Part shown: in pieces, positions 23,594 through 35,748 of the stretch
Layout: each line of letters begins with the position of its first letter
Position numbering within the stretch: the stretch's first letter is position 1
Assembly: GCA_964016875.1 (NCBI GenBank)
Contig: OZ024729.1
Location: forward strand, 24,262,494 to 24,326,493
DNA from: Fallopia convolvulus
Taxonomy: Eukaryota > Streptophyta > Magnoliopsida > Caryophyllales > Polygonaceae
Length of the DNA stretch: 64,000 nt
Direction of reading: 5' to 3'
Translations under genes and position numbers: made by a program
The notes under the pieces: model-generated
Told to the model about the DNA's origin: nothing
Seen by the model: only the letters and a program-made list of their open reading frames with translations
Database searches by the model: none

Positions 23594-25093
23594 GTAAGAA
23601 AGAGTCTTGTGCGAATGGGCGCCTGTGTGAGAAATAAGAATAAATCTCGCTCGTTCATTCCAAAAAATCAACGTCCCTGATTAAACATTCATTAAAAAAA
23701 TAAAATACGGCACAGGCGAATTTTTCCCGTATTATTCGCGTATTTTTCAATAAAATACGGCATGGGTGAATTTTTCCCGTATTATTCACGTATTTTTCGA
23801 AAAATACGTTTTTATGAGACGCGCCCAGTTTGTTCATCAGAAATAGCGATTTTTTCATCAATATTCACCATTTGTTCATCAATACTAACTCATTGTGCAT
23901 CGAGTTTTTGATAACATTGTTCATCGATTTGGAACTTTTTTAATTTTTAGTTTTATTTTTTAACCTTATTTATGAGTATGAATACAATACTATCTAGTTT
24001 TTGATGCACATATAAATAGTTTCGATATACCAGTATTTGTTCATTAATATACTACTATTTGTTCATTGATATAACCATGTTTGTTCATTGATATACCATT
24101 ATTTGTTCATTGATATACCATTATTTGTTCTTTGATATACTCTTTTTTGTTCGTTGGTATACCATTGTTTGTGCATTGATATACCCTATTTGTTCATTGA
24201 TATAACTTTTTTGTTCATTGATCTAACCTTTGTTTGTGAATTGAAATAAACTTATGTTTATGTGTCAATGCCACCAACTTGTACATTTAGGACTATTAAT
24301 ACCATCAACTTGTATATTTAGGACTATCTATTTGTGTATTTTTGCATTTATTTTGTACTTTAAGTCTATCTTGAATGCAAAGGATAATACGAATGAAGTG
24401 ATTTAAGGCTAACTTGTCAATACGAATGAAATGCTCAATATAGTACCAAAATAAGATAAGTTTGATGTAGAAACTTGAATGCAAAGGATAATAGATAAAG
24501 AATCTGACTTTGCAATAATATAGTGTATGCTAAGAGAACGAGATAGCAACAAATCGAAGAGGAGTGCTTGTGCATTATTTAGCTATGAACAAATTGACGT
24601 TATTAATGAACAAATATGCATATAGCAATGAACAAATTGAGGTTACTAGTGAACAAATATGCATCTAGCAATGAACAATTATATGAAAAAGGCAATGAAC
24701 AAATATGCAGAAACCAATGAACAAATTGACGTTACTGATGAACAAATATGTCAAAACCAATGAACAAATATGCCAAAACTAATGAACAAATATGAATATA
24801 ACAATAAACAAATATGCATCTATCAATGAACAAATCTACATAAACTAATGAACAAATATGCACAAACCGATGAACAAATATGCTAAAACCAATGAACAAA
24901 TATGAATATAACAATGAACAAATCCACAATATTGATGAACAAATCTGGGCCATTTTTTTCAAAAATACGCGAATAATTCGCCAAAAATTCGTTCGTGCCG
25001 TTTTTTCTTCTTTTAAGTGCAATGATCAGCGCCTTTGATTTTTCTTGATCCAAAGGCTTTCGTTCTTTCTTATTTCGCACCTGAACCGGACTC
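23594..25093. mobile_element. Foldback-like element 1 with facing TGTTCA arrays
   Basis: Flanked by TAGATAAA on both sides (23586-23593 and 25094-25101), a candidate 8-bp target duplication. The left end contains AGAGTCTTGTGCGAATGGG then TGTGAGAAATAAGAA. The right end, inverted, reads GAGTCCGGTTCAGGTGCG then AAATAAGAA. Inside, TGTTCATT-type words recur about every 20-21 bases on the left (about 23830-24240). The inverted word AATGAACA recurs about every 20-21 bases on the right (about 24580-24950). No transposase is present. Family unknown; it looks like a foldback or MULE-type non-autonomous element. Confidence 0.55.
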
Positions 25094-25101
25094 TAGATAA
25101 A

Positions 25102-25480
25102 TTTATAAGTATTGAATTAGTATGTGGATTTTAGCCTAAAGAAGTATTTGAATTTGAATGTGGGTATTGATCATATACAAGGAGACTAGTAATAATATTG
25201 ACAATCTTATTATATGATTATAGTCTATAGGATATTTTATATGATATATAGATCATTTTTAATATTGAACTAAGGAAATATTAGAAATATTAGATCATAT
25301 GTAAACAATAATGAAAAAATCAATTAAATTCATCACAATCAATATGATATATACATTCTTCAATATCTTTATTTTCTATCTCTTCTATTTTTTCTAATTT
25401 AAAATTTAATATAAAATTTTAAATATTTTTATGATAATGAGGATATTGGTACATGTTGTTAAGAGATAAAATTATTTTAT
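25102..25480. other. AT-rich spacer between foldback elements 1 and 2
   Basis: Strongly AT-rich, no coding, no RNA gene and no repeat boundary that I can support. Confidence 0.5.
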
Positions 25481-26651
25481 AGGAGAAGGATTATGTGAGA
25501 ATAATATTTGTGGAGAGAATTGAGACTCCCCCTAACCGTTGGATCTTAAGAAATACATGGCCTAGATTAAAACGCCACTAAAAAATCTGGCACGGCCGAA
25601 TTATATTAAAAAAATGTGTATTATTGATTATCTTATAACCAACTGTGCTTAATTTTTGTTTTTTCACCGAGTGTGCATTTTTTTAGACGAGTTTGCATGC
25701 CCTTATAATGATTGTTCACAATCTTACACTGAGTGTGCATACTAAGTGTGCATGACCCTATGAGTGAGTGTGTGATGATATAGTCATGCATATTCAGTTA
25801 CAAAATTATGCACATTTAAATATAGGCTTAAAACATATACAGCCCCCCGTACTTGTGCAAATTTGTCATATAGACACCCCACCTTTGGTTTGGACCTATT
25901 GAACACTTAAACTTAACAATTTGGACCTATTAAACACCTGGTCGCTGACAATCTCGTTGAGTGTAACACACGCATGCTGACATATTCCAATTTTTTGTCC
26001 AAATGTGTGCCACATAAGCTTATTTTGCCACATAAGATGCCACATAAGCCCAATCTTTAACACCATTATTTTAATAAAATCAGAAAATATAAAAAAATAC
26101 AAAAAGAAAAAAAAAATTGCACAAGTACAAGAGGCTGTATATGTGCGTTTGACTTACACGTACTTCGCCACGTCAGCGATCAGGTGTTTAATAGGTCCAA
26201 ATTGTTAAGTTTAAGTGTTCAATAGGTCCAAACCAAAGGTGGGGTGTCTATCTGACAAATTTGCACAAGTACAAGGGGCTATATATGTTTTAAGCCTTTA
26301 TATATATATATATATATAATCATTCACACTCAATAATAATATTATGCATAGTCGATCAATTATATCACCATGCACACTCTTCTAAAAAAAGCATGTGTAC
26401 AATGAGTTATAAAATTATGCACAATCACTAACAAAATAAAGCCAAGTAACAAAATTAGTTACAATCAGTTATAATATAAAGCACACTCGCGTATAATACG
26501 CACTTTTTTATATAATTCGATTGTGTCGAAATTTTTCCTTTTTATTTTAATGAAGTTTTAATCCAAATCGTATATTTCTTCAAGATCCAATTAATGGTCG
26601 AAAAACGTTCTCAATTCTTTTTTAAGGGTGTGTTCTCACCCGACCTGAGTC
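25481..26651. mobile_element. Foldback-like element 2 with facing TGTGCAT arrays
   Basis: Inverted outer arms: the left has GAATTGAGA, then CCGTTGGATCTTAAGAAATA, then GATTAAAAC and CGAATTATAT. The right, inverted, has GAATTGAGA, TTGGATCTTGAAGAAATA, GGATTAAAAC and CGAATTATAT. Inside, the left has forward TGTGCAT words (25650-25760), and the right has inverted ATGCACAC words (26340-26490). The outer limits are approximate; the right end, inverted, is GACTCAGGTCGGGTGAGAAC, similar to element 1. It carries a nested MITE at 25825-26296. Confidence 0.5.
25825..26296. mobile_element. Nested long-TIR MITE (MULE-like, 472 bp)
   Basis: Ends are exact inverted repeats GGCTTAAAACATATA and its complement. 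The inverted similarity continues for about 118 bases, up to the AGGTGTTTAA block on the right. Flanks TTTAAATATA (25815-25824) and TTTATATATA (26297-26306) form a 10-bp target duplication with one mismatch, which fits Mutator-type insertion. The interior repeats CCACATAAG words and codes for nothing. Confidence 0.75.
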
Positions 26652-27059
26652 CTAAATTTAGAAGTCAATGCATGGGATTAAATAATAAATAATTTGACAT
26701 TCTTGCTAAACAAATTTTAGAGAAATAAAAATGGGAACAAAAATCATAGCCTTCTAAATTAGCAATTAAATACTAGGCGTCTACATCACATTAAATTTTG
26801 CATATGTTGCGAATGTGAATACGAATATATCTAACTATTTGGTACAGTGTGAACATGTGTTTTATTGCCTTTTGGTATAAAAACAAAATGTTTGACGGTG
26901 GAGGGCGCAAAAACACGATAATGGTGAGATTGGCATTTACATTTTACCTGAGAATGCCGCTCAATTGCCCCATGGGTTGCTCTTATTTTTTTCTTATCCC
27001 AAACAATTTAAACTATTTTTCGTTGTTTCAACTTTTGAGTTTTTGACGCTACAGAGGGC
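26652..27059. other. Intergenic flank of the LINE
   Basis: No supportable gene. The 65-residue open frame at 26849-27046 has no recognisable features. The sequence ends in the left copy of the LINE target duplication. Confidence 0.45.
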
Positions 27060-27098
27060 GAATAGACGCTTTTTTTTTATAACAACCACCTACATATA

Positions 27099-28097
27099 TT
27101 AGCTTGAAGCCAAATCGATGTTTAATACATCATAGAACGCACACGGAAAAGAGGAATTACAATGAATAAGAAATTGAGTAGGAGGTCGCCAACGACTAAG
27201 CCAATCCGCCGCTCGGTTTGCGTTTCTCCCTATATACTCCAATCGACACTCCTCCAGATCATAACTGAGATTCACAATAAAAGCCACAAGATTGCCGACC
27301 GGTGATCTTGGAAGCTCTCCTCCTTGAAGTTTCTGAATCAGCTTCAAACAATCTGATTGTACCACAACTTTCTTCACCCCCACTGATATTGCCGTTAGGA
27401 GTCCCCACCTTATGGCCTCGGCTTCTGCTACTTCCACATCAGCAGTGAACTACACCCTCTTGGCTCCCCCAAACAGAACAACTCCTTCATGATCTCTGCC
27501 TAAAAAACCAATACCACCCTGATTTTCCGAAATTGATGCATCACAACAAACTGAGATCCAACCATACGCAGGCTTTTTCCATCTTTGGTCTGCAGATTTC
27601 TGTCTCCCTCCCTTCTTTGCCTCAAATCGATTTGTTTCTTGAAATTCACCGAGACCTGAAATGCTGCTCTCAATGATATCGTTTGGATACGAGATAACCT
27701 CATCAAATATTCTGCGGTTTCTGGCATTCCATAATCCCCACACCAAAAAAGCCCATAAACATTGTTGCCCCTCATCCATCTCACGTCTGATTCTATCTGC
27801 CCAATCAATGAAAGAAAAAACAGGCTCCCCCAATTCGTAGAAGGAACCGAATCTATCCCAAACCTGAGATGGCACAATATAGTCTTTTAAGCAGTGCAGA
27901 GCCGATTCTTCTTGCCCACACGCCTCACACCAGTTGTCATTGCTGATTCTTCGGTGATGAAGCTGAACATTAATTGGAAGTATCTCCCTCATTGCCCTCC
28001 AGATAAAGCTACGAATACGAGGTAATACTGGAAGCTTCCAAATCCATTTCCATAGAGCTGCTCCCTCGCCCCCAACAGATTGTTCACCTCTATCCAT
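27099..28097 (-). pseudogene. LINE ORF2 3' part: zf-RVT and RNase H
   Basis: Frame 28097-27450 has the reverse-transcriptase zinc-binding region (RSFIWRAMREILPINVQL; CEACGQEESALHC). It then starts RNase H (WISVCCDASISENQGGIGFL). After one in-frame stop near 27450 it continues at 27437-27099 with VAEAEAIRWGLL (catalytic Glu) and VVVQSDCLKLIQKL (Asp). The C-terminus INRAADWLS-like (RNANRAADWLSR) is typical of plant L1 RNase H. It is offset from the upstream RT frame, so a frameshift lies between 28138 and 28097. Confidence 0.85.
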
Positions 28098-28137
28098 AGC
28101 CCTTTTCCTGCTTTTTCCTGCTTAAAGAAAGCATCTT

Positions 28138-29347
28138 CTAAGCTGATTTGACTGTGAATATTCCAGACTTTTCATAATGCCAAACCAACTGATCCTGCAC
28201 ACTCCTGTCAACAAGATGTATGCTCTCGACATCATAAGGAGAACACCACCTCTCCAAGTTTTGTAGATTCCATGAACCTATATCCCAGTCAATGAGATCA
28301 CACACTCTAAGATTCGTCGACGCTCCTTTAAAATTGCCCATAACTTTGAAAGACGTCGGCCTTGGAATCCACTTGTCTTCCCACACTTTCAGACTTTCTC
28401 CATTTCCAACTTGCCAAAATATTCCCATCTCCAGAACTTCACGGCCTTTGTAAATACTTCTCCAAGCGAAGCTTGGATTATAGCCTAACTTGGCCTTTAA
28501 GAAATTAGTCCTAGGATAGTACCTTGCTTTCAGTAACTGAGCGAGTAAAGAGGTAGGATCCTGGGATAATCTCCATCCTTGTTTTGCTAAAAGAGCCAAA
28601 TTGAATTCCTCCAACCACCGAAAATCCAATCCACCATTCGACTTTGGTTCGCATAGTCGTTGCCAGTTCATCCAGTGAGTCTTCTTTTGTTCTGTGGATC
28701 CTCCCCATAAGAAGCGGCACATCAGAGTCTCAATATCAGTACACAGGCCAACCGGTAGCATGAAACACGACATTGCATATGTTGGAATGGACTGAAGCAC
28801 AGATTTAACCAATATTTCCTTCCTTGCCGCTGACAGAGAATTGGCACGCCAACTTTTGATACGTTTCCAGACCTTCTCCTTTAACTGATTGAAGATTAAT
28901 TTTTTTGAGCGTCCCACCATCGTCGGGAGACCTAGGTATCTTTCGTGTTTGTCAACTTCCTGAATATCAAGGATTTCTTGTAGCTCCTGCCTCCTTTCAT
29001 CAACTACATTCCTACTGATAGATAGTTCTGATTTCGTCAAATTGACTTGTTGTCCTGATGCTTCTCCATACTCAAGGAGCATTTTAAAAATCTCTTGAGC
29101 TTGTTGACAAGTAGCTTTTGCGAAAATCATACTATCATCTGCGAAAAATAGGTGTGAAACTATTGGAGCCGTTCTAGCAATCCTGATGCATTTCAGTCGT
29201 CCATCCAGTTCACTCTTTTTGATCAATCCGGATAGCCCCTCGGCACAAATGAGAAAGAGGTATGGTGAAAGCGGATCGCCTTGGCGTAGTCCCCGACTAA
29301 GCGTAAAGTCCTCCAATGGAACTTCTTCCATGAGAACTGAAAACGTC
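28138..29347 (-). pseudogene. LINE ORF2 reverse transcriptase, C-terminal half
   Basis: Long open stretch containing the RT motifs SRGLRQGDPLSPYLF and FFADDSMIFAKAT (catalytic Asp pair) and the thumb region RYLGLPTMVGRSKK. The maturase-like tail LLWGGS (FLWGGSTEQKKTHWMNW) follows. Its upstream part lies beyond the LTR insert, at 32332 and rightward. The junction side reads TSVTFSVL, which matches the amino acids ending the right-hand part. Confidence 0.9.
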
Positions 29348-29352
29348 ACCGA

Positions 29353-32326
29353 TGTAGAACTTGACAATAGGTCTAGTAATCTCTTAATCATTCCTCGGTT
29401 ACTTCAGTTCCGTTCATTCCTAAGTTTCGGGACGAAACTTTCTTAGGGACGTAGTATGTAAAATGCGGGTTCCGTTTTTCCGTCCAGGGCAGAAAAACAA
29501 ATTTTCTCGGATCACACCTAGTTGGAATTTTGACCCGCAAGTAACTTCCGAGATAGGAATAACTCGATATAATCTTTAGTTGTATTAGTGTCTTTAATAT
29601 ATATAAACCATTTAAATTATATATAAATTTCTATCTAAAGCCTATTCTTATCCTCTATCTAATTTAGATATATAATTTCGGTTACCGAAAATCCGATCCA
29701 GCTTAATCAAGAGAATCGTACCAGCTTATCTTCTATCCACCATTGGAATCCTAATCAGGTTTGGTTACAACCTTTTATTATATTAAATGATCGGCCAAAC
29801 CCATAATAAAAACCCTTCTCTTCCGAAAAGTCCATTCCAACGAAAACAAAATCCTTAATCCTCGGAGCGGCAGACTAACGTCGGCCAAGAACATAAAGCA
29901 CAAGCGCTTGACCTTCCCTGACGAGGAACCGTGATCACGTCGTCGTTCAGCGCCAGGAGTACGAGCGTCGCCCGTTTTCCGCCGAGTCCAGGAACGAGGT
30001 CTTGGTCCTTCCGGCCGCTACATTCCTTCCGGTAATCATCAAACTCTCCACTCTGTTCTTATTCCTTTAGGATCGGATCATGGCTGAATCAACCTGGGGG
30101 TAGAGTCGGGTTCCGTCGGGTATGGAGATCAATCAGAATCGGCCAGACCAGGGGCTTGGCTGTCGGTTGTTGTGCAGGGAAGGGTCGGGCGTCGGGCACA
30201 CTTGCCGGTTCATGCGCTCGTCTGGGCTGTGTGTGTGTGGAAGTGCGGGGAGGTTGTGAGGAAGACAACGGTAGGGATGTTCAGTATGTTTCAATAGTAT
30301 AGTTTGCGTTTTTTTTATGTATGTTAGTTGAGCTGTTCGAGTGTAGAGTATATAGGGGCTTTGGTGGTGATCGGTTTAGAATATGGTGCTGAGGACAGGG
30401 TGAGGTTGTGGAAAGAAATGGATTTGGGTGTCTGTTTTATGTCCATAAATTATAAAATAATTCATAGGTGTTTTTAACTAGCAAACCTAGTATGTATTAA
30501 AATTTGGTGGAATTTTGATTCCTATGAAGGTCATGGTAATTCCTACAAGTTCAGCAAGTTTTCTGTTTTTCAGGATCCTAATGTGTTCTTAGAAAAATCG
30601 TCAAAAATCATATATAATTCTAAATTATATGTTTTCTATACCTTTGGAACCGTTAGCAAGTCTAGTTTTTGTCTATAAAATTTCATAAATTTTCACGAAT
30701 TTTAGCATACTTGTTTAGGAGAAAAACCCAACCTATGTCAGTTTTACGTCTTTGTTAAACATATGTGCAGTATTGTAAACATAACTGTTTTCTTACATAC
30801 GATTTTTGAATGATTCTAAGTTCTGATGTTTTATAAATGGATAACTGGTGTTCTTACAAAATTTTGTAATTTTTGGATCGCTTTTAGTCGGGTTTTGATA
30901 TTTTTAAAGTGGACATATAGTTTCTGAAAAATTCTGTTTTCATGGTTAAGCGTTTTGTTTCATAAATTTGTCATCGATGTTTGTTTGATCTAGTTCGAGG
31001 TATGTATAGATTGGGGTTCGAGTGTGGGGTACATAGGTTGAAGTAATGTATCGGGTTAAAGTATGGGATGAAGATTAGGATGGGGGATGAATTGGCTAAG
31101 ACTCGAGTGAGGGTTGAGATTCGGGTTTGGGAGTTTAGGTCTAGAGTATATACTTTCTTGATAATAGGAATTTTATGATATTGAAAATCAATTTTTACAA
31201 CCTTTAGGTAATTTGTTTGGTCGGGTTCTGGATCTACATATCAGCCAGGAATTCCTCTTGGAGGTAAGTCGTTTTTCGACTTGCTCGGTTCTTCTCTATC
31301 CTGTTAGATTGCATACCGTTATTGTAGGGCGGGTTTTGGGAACTAGTCCCGAATACCTTTTTAAACTGTTTTGAACTTCTCGTATTGCTGTGTGTGTAAA
31401 ATGGTGTTGAATGTATTTTTATCGAAAGGATATTTTTGGAACGTTTTCTCTGTGTTGGTACCGTTTCCGACACGGCCCATCGTAGCTGGCGTTGAGGAAG
31501 AGTTGGTTACGTTAAGAGTTGGTTACGTTGACCCGTGTGACAGGGAAACCGTGCCCCTTCAAAACAAAAATTATTATCTGTGTGTTTTTGGCAAGTGCTC
31601 CAGTGGAGGCTTAGCCTGGGTTAGAAGGGAGATTGTGAAGTGGAGTGAGAGGGCCTGTCTCTGCACTCGGCGCGGTGATGAGCGCCTTGGAAGTCGGATT
31701 GTGAAAAAGGAGGAGTTGCTTTGTTATGAGGTTGTGTTTGTAAATGTAAATGTGGCTATGTGTGACTGATTATAACTAATTTAGGTATTGGCCTTTAGAG
31801 TTATGATTGCGATTGTGGATTTGTATGCTGACTTTAGAAATGTTTTCAAAACGTTCTGCAATTTCCGTATTCTCTCTAACTTGGTAGATTAGAAGCTGAC
31901 CCTTCGGGGAATATTTTTCAGTTCCAGGTATGAACCAGGGAGCCGTGCAGGAACCGAGGCCAAATGGCGGGCCGGAGCAGTAAAGAGCGCGTGTCATAAT
32001 GGGATGGGTTTTCCGCTAGTTTATTTATGATAGTTAGGATGTTGATTTATTATTGCTAAGATGGAGTTAGTATTAAGTTTCATTTACTATTATTTGAATA
32101 GTTCAGTATTACTAAGTGTTGTGTCAGTTTTGAATATTTATATTTTTTCGGGAACGCATGCATGACTATGTTTTCTAAGTTTTACTAAATAAAAGGTTGG
32201 ATGTTTTATTTTGTTTTCTCTTCGTGCCCGCGTTGCAAGATCCTAAAGTGTAGTTGTCAACCTATTTAATAGTACCTAGTAAGGTCTATTTCTTAGTAGA
32301 GCTCCGTCGGAAGTCGGGGTGTTACA
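29353..32326 (+). mobile_element. Ty3/Gypsy-type LTR insert in the LINE with ACCGA target duplication
   Basis: The pentamer ACCGA stands at 29348-29352 and 32327-32331. The insert ends GTCGGGGTGTTACA. An LTR start, TGTAAAATGCGGG, lies at 29456, preceded by the end of an internal region (TTTCGGGACGAAACTTTC then TTAGGGACGTAGTA, a polypurine-like tract). So it is a 3' LTR of about 2.87 kb with roughly 100 bases of internal sequence; the 5' LTR and body are missing. LTR ends resemble the element at 60,080. The 132-residue frame at 31371-31769 has no recognised domain. Confidence 0.75.
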
Positions 32327-32331
32327 ACCGA

Positions 32332-34204
32332 GGTAACACATTTCATAATTAATGAAATCCACTCCTCACAGAATCCTAACTTCCTCAAGCATTGTTCAAG
32401 ATATATGCACTCCACTCTATCGTAGGCTTTTGCCATATCCAATGTTAAGGCCATTTACCCCTCCTTTCCTTTTCTCTTGTTCTTCATGTAGTGGAATATC
32501 TCGAACGCTGCTAGGACATTGTCGGTGATGAGACGGCCAAGCACGAACGCGCTTTGGGTTTAGGAGATGACTTTCTGAAGAACCCTCTTAAATCTGTTTG
32601 CAATCACCTTGGACACCACTTTATAAAGTTCGTTACATAAACTTATGGGTCGTAAATCCCTCATTCGGAAAAGATCAACAACCTTTGGGATAAGGGAAAT
32701 AAAAGTGTGATTAAAACTTGGAGGAAACTCAGCTCCTTGCAAGATTTCAAGAACAAAAGAGATGATATTGTTCCCAATGATGTGCTAATGTTGTTGGTAA
32801 AACAACGCCGACAAACCATCGAGCTCGGGTGACTTTGTGGGATGCATAGAACAAAGAGCTAAACGTACCTCCTCTCCAATGTATCGACGTGTCAGCTCGG
32901 AGTTGTCCAAGTCTGTCACAGTTGGGGAGAGTCCTTGAGGAGCCGGGGATGCATGTGTATTAAGACCGGTTTTGAACACACCTTAAAGTAATCAACTGCT
33001 ACCCTGGCTTTATTTTCCCTGAATCTCCATTCCATCCCATCATCATCAATCAATCTCCTAATTCGATTAGATTTCCTCCTTCCATTAGCTTTATTGAAGA
33101 AGAAAGATGTATTACGATCGCCCCATTTCAGATTATTTTCTTTTGCCCGCTGGTACCACAACAACTCTTCTTTAGCCATCAATTTACTTTCTTCTCTTTC
33201 CAACTGTCTTCTTCTCAAAATCAAATGCCCATTCATCCCATTTTTCTGCAACTTTTTGCAATTCCTCTCTGATTTCTCTAATTTGTAGTGCTATATTCCC
33301 AAATTCCTTGATGTTCCAATCTTTCAGGTCAACGAAACAGCTTTCAAGCTTTGTTGTGATGCCGCCTTCCCCATTTACCCAACTCGGTTTCATCCATGCA
33401 TTTCTCACTACTATTTCACAACCTTCATGTTGAGCCCACATGGCCTCGAAACGGCTTGGGCGCTTCCCCCTATGATTTCCTTCATCTCCCTCCTCTCTTC
33501 TAAAGGATTCCAGCTTTATGGGAAGGTGACCTGACCCTTCTCTCTCTAGGTAACACACCATTCCTCCTGGGAATAAGTCTAACCAACTTCCATTCGCAAA
33601 GCCGTAGTCGAGTCTTTCTTGGATGAAGTCATCACCACTCCTTCCGTTATCCCAAGTATAGCGTGGTCTAGAGAAGCTGATTTCTTCAAGCTGACATTCT
33701 TCCATCGCTCCTCTAAATTGGCCTATGCCTTCCAAATCCGGATAAAATCCTCCTTCTTTATCTTCTGGACTCCAGACTTGATTGAAATCACCTAGACACA
33801 CCCAAGCTTCATGCGGATCCTCGTTGAGTCTCTTAAGAAGATGCCAAGTTTGCACTTTTTCCTCCTTTTTGGCCAACCATACAACCCAGTGAATCTCCAT
33901 TTCCTCTCTCCATAAACTACATCCGAATCAATATGGTGAAGCGTGTAGGCCCGTACTCGAATGTCCACCTCATTAGTCCAAAGAAGGCACAATCCTCCCG
34001 CCTTTCCAACCCCTCAACCATAAAACAGCCTTTAAATCCAATCTTATCACGTAGCATTTCCATTTTCTTACGAGAACTTTTCGTTTCCATAATAAAAACC
34101 ACCATCGAGGCCTCTCGTCTCACTAAACTAGTGAGCTTACCAATTGCCCGGACCGTCCCCAATCCCCGACAATTGAAGCTTAATGTACTCATGGCTGACG
34201 GCAA
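32332..34204 (-). pseudogene. LINE ORF2 5' part: endonuclease and N-terminal reverse transcriptase
   Basis: It starts at 34204 with MPSAMSTLSFNCRGLG, the usual start of the plant L1 endonuclease/exonuclease/phosphatase domain, and includes IMETKS (catalytic Glu). A frameshift near 33920 separates this from 33900-33184, which contains CLGDFNQVW (Asp/Asn pair), RLDYGFAN and SGHLPIKLE. The final His is kept but the Asp of the usual SDH is Gly. RT begins near 32980 (ALCSMHPTKSPELDGLSALF) and continues through ISLCNELYKVVSKVIANRFK and LDMAKAYDRVE with stops between. The ATG overlaps the end of ORF1 by about 16 bases. Confidence 0.85.
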
Positions 34205-35541
34205 GAGAGGATAGTGTCCTCTCCCGCCGATTCAATTTTCTGTTTCTTGCTATTCTCATCATCCTTGTCTACACACATGTCTGTCACCCCATCTTGATTA
34301 ATTTTCCTCTTTTTCTCCTCACAAATACCCTCTCTTCTTGTTGTGAGACACTTCTTGCCATACGTTTCCATTTTTTCCCCCTCCGTCTACTTCTTTTGTT
34401 GTCAACCCAATCTGCTTCTCAGAAGCTGCTTGACTTTTGTTTTGTTTAGATGTTTTGTCAGCATGTGATTCACCAGTCCCCTCTTCAACAACATGCTGCT
34501 TCTGAGCCTCTTTGTCCCCTGTTTCGTCTCGAAGAAGAACACGTTGAAGTTGCTCCTGAGTTTCAGCTACCTATTTTTGCACATCTGTAGCATCTCTTGC
34601 ATGTTCCTTCCTTCCTTTTTCCAACATCCCTAACCCCTCTCCGTCTTTAACTGAACCCTCATCAGTAATTTTTTTCAACATTCAGCATATTAAGTAGTGA
34701 CTTCCTCATCATTACTTTTTTCCTACTACCTTCAGGTATATCATACTGATCAGCAGTCTTACGTTCTATCCCTACAAGAATGCGTCTCTCCTGTTCATTC
34801 TCAAAATCATTCTTCGGTTGATGGGACTTCAGCGGAGAAGCTCTAAGCCATTCCCCGTATTCTCCACTATGATCATTCCCATCTCCCTGATCACATTCGA
34901 GTTCGACATGGCCTAACTTACCACATCGATAGCAGAAATTAGGTAGCCTCTCGTATTTAACTGTCACCCACATCCGTTTCCGCTCTATCTTCATTAGTAT
35001 GCCTTGTCTCAATGGCTTAGCAATCTATACTGAGACTCGAACACGAAGAAATCTTGCACTAACGAGCAATCCGGAATCATCCATCTCCTGAAAACCGCCT
35101 AACGCATCACCGATGGTCTTCGCTGTATCTTCTGTCATTAGATTTAGCGGGAGATCGTAGATTCGGACCCCAGAAAGAACATGATTGCACCGTTATTTTT
35201 TACGGTTGTTCCAGCCCTGGCTCTTTTAGTGCAAGAAGAGACTTGTCAAAAGACCATGGTCCATCACGCATCACCCGCTCCTTCTCACCAGCCTCAGCAA
35301 AACGAAATAGGAATAAATTCGGTCTAAGCTCTCTAAAAATGAAACCTTTGCTGAGTCTCCATGCCCCTTACATAGTGGATTTCAAAGCATACGGATTGAA
35401 AGGGCGGTTAGTTAGGAGCGTTCCAACTAAAGTAAGATCATTCCTATTCTTCTGAAGAGGTTCTCAATTAACAGCTACTTCAATTTCCTAACATTCTTCC
35501 TCTGTCAATAGAATATCTCCCTGATTTCCCCATTCTGCCAT
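34189..35541 (-). pseudogene. LINE ORF1 (DUF4283 plus CCHC knuckle), broken
   Basis: ORF1 encodes the RNA-binding gag-like protein of plant L1 elements. From ATG at 35541 it reads MAEWGNQGDILLTEEEC and then meets premature stops. The DUF4283-type block RVMRDGPWSFDKSLLALKE is near 35240. Frame 35012-34662 has MWVTVKYERLPNFCYRCG followed by KLGHVELEC, a CX2CX4HX4C knuckle. The basic tail at 34371-34189 ends ILSCRQP. At least three stops and frame changes make it a pseudogene. Confidence 0.8.
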
Positions 35542-35748
35542 GCCCCTGTTGCCAAAACCAGTCCGAAGTACACACACATCCACGGTGATACCCGCACGTG
35601 ACGGCAGGAGAACCCTAGCTCACACAGCCAGACGCCGGTGAGGAAGAAAACACTGATTAGAGAAGATGTAACTGTTATCGCCGGTCGTTTCTATGCTAGG
35701 AGTTTGAGATAGTTTGTAAAAGTTTTTGCATGACGGTGCCCTGTCTTC
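35542..35748 (-). other. LINE 5' UTR
   Basis: About 200 bases between the right target duplication and the ORF1 start; relatively GC-rich and noncoding, as expected for the 5' UTR with internal promoter of an L1-type element. Confidence 0.6.

Larger units (their letters stand above)
27073..35748 (-). mobile_element. Near full-length L1-type LINE, split by an LTR element
   Basis: A 13-bp repeat, GAATAGACGCTTT, lies at 27060-27072 and 35749-35761. The 3' end (left) carries an oligo(T) run on the plus strand, meaning a poly(A) tail on the element. Read on the minus strand the order is 5' UTR, ORF1, then ORF2 with endonuclease, reverse transcriptase, zf-RVT and RNase H. An unrelated 2,974-bp LTR-type insert at 29,353-32,326 interrupts ORF2. 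Without it the element is about 5.7 kb, a usual size for plant L1. Several stops and frameshifts make it inactive. Confidence 0.88.

Noticed and set aside
23829..24950. CRISPR-like array
   Set aside because: Plant nuclear DNA, units diverged and about 21 bases without unique spacers, and no cas genes; the pattern is a subterminal-type or minisatellite array.
24732..25080. Hydrophobic repetitive protein on the minus strand
   Set aside because: It is the translation of the TGAACA array; the seven-residue period is the 21-base DNA period.
31371..31769. 132-residue open frame in the LTR insert
   Set aside because: Cys/Val-rich without domain, lies wholly in LTR sequence, no second copy to test; probably chance.
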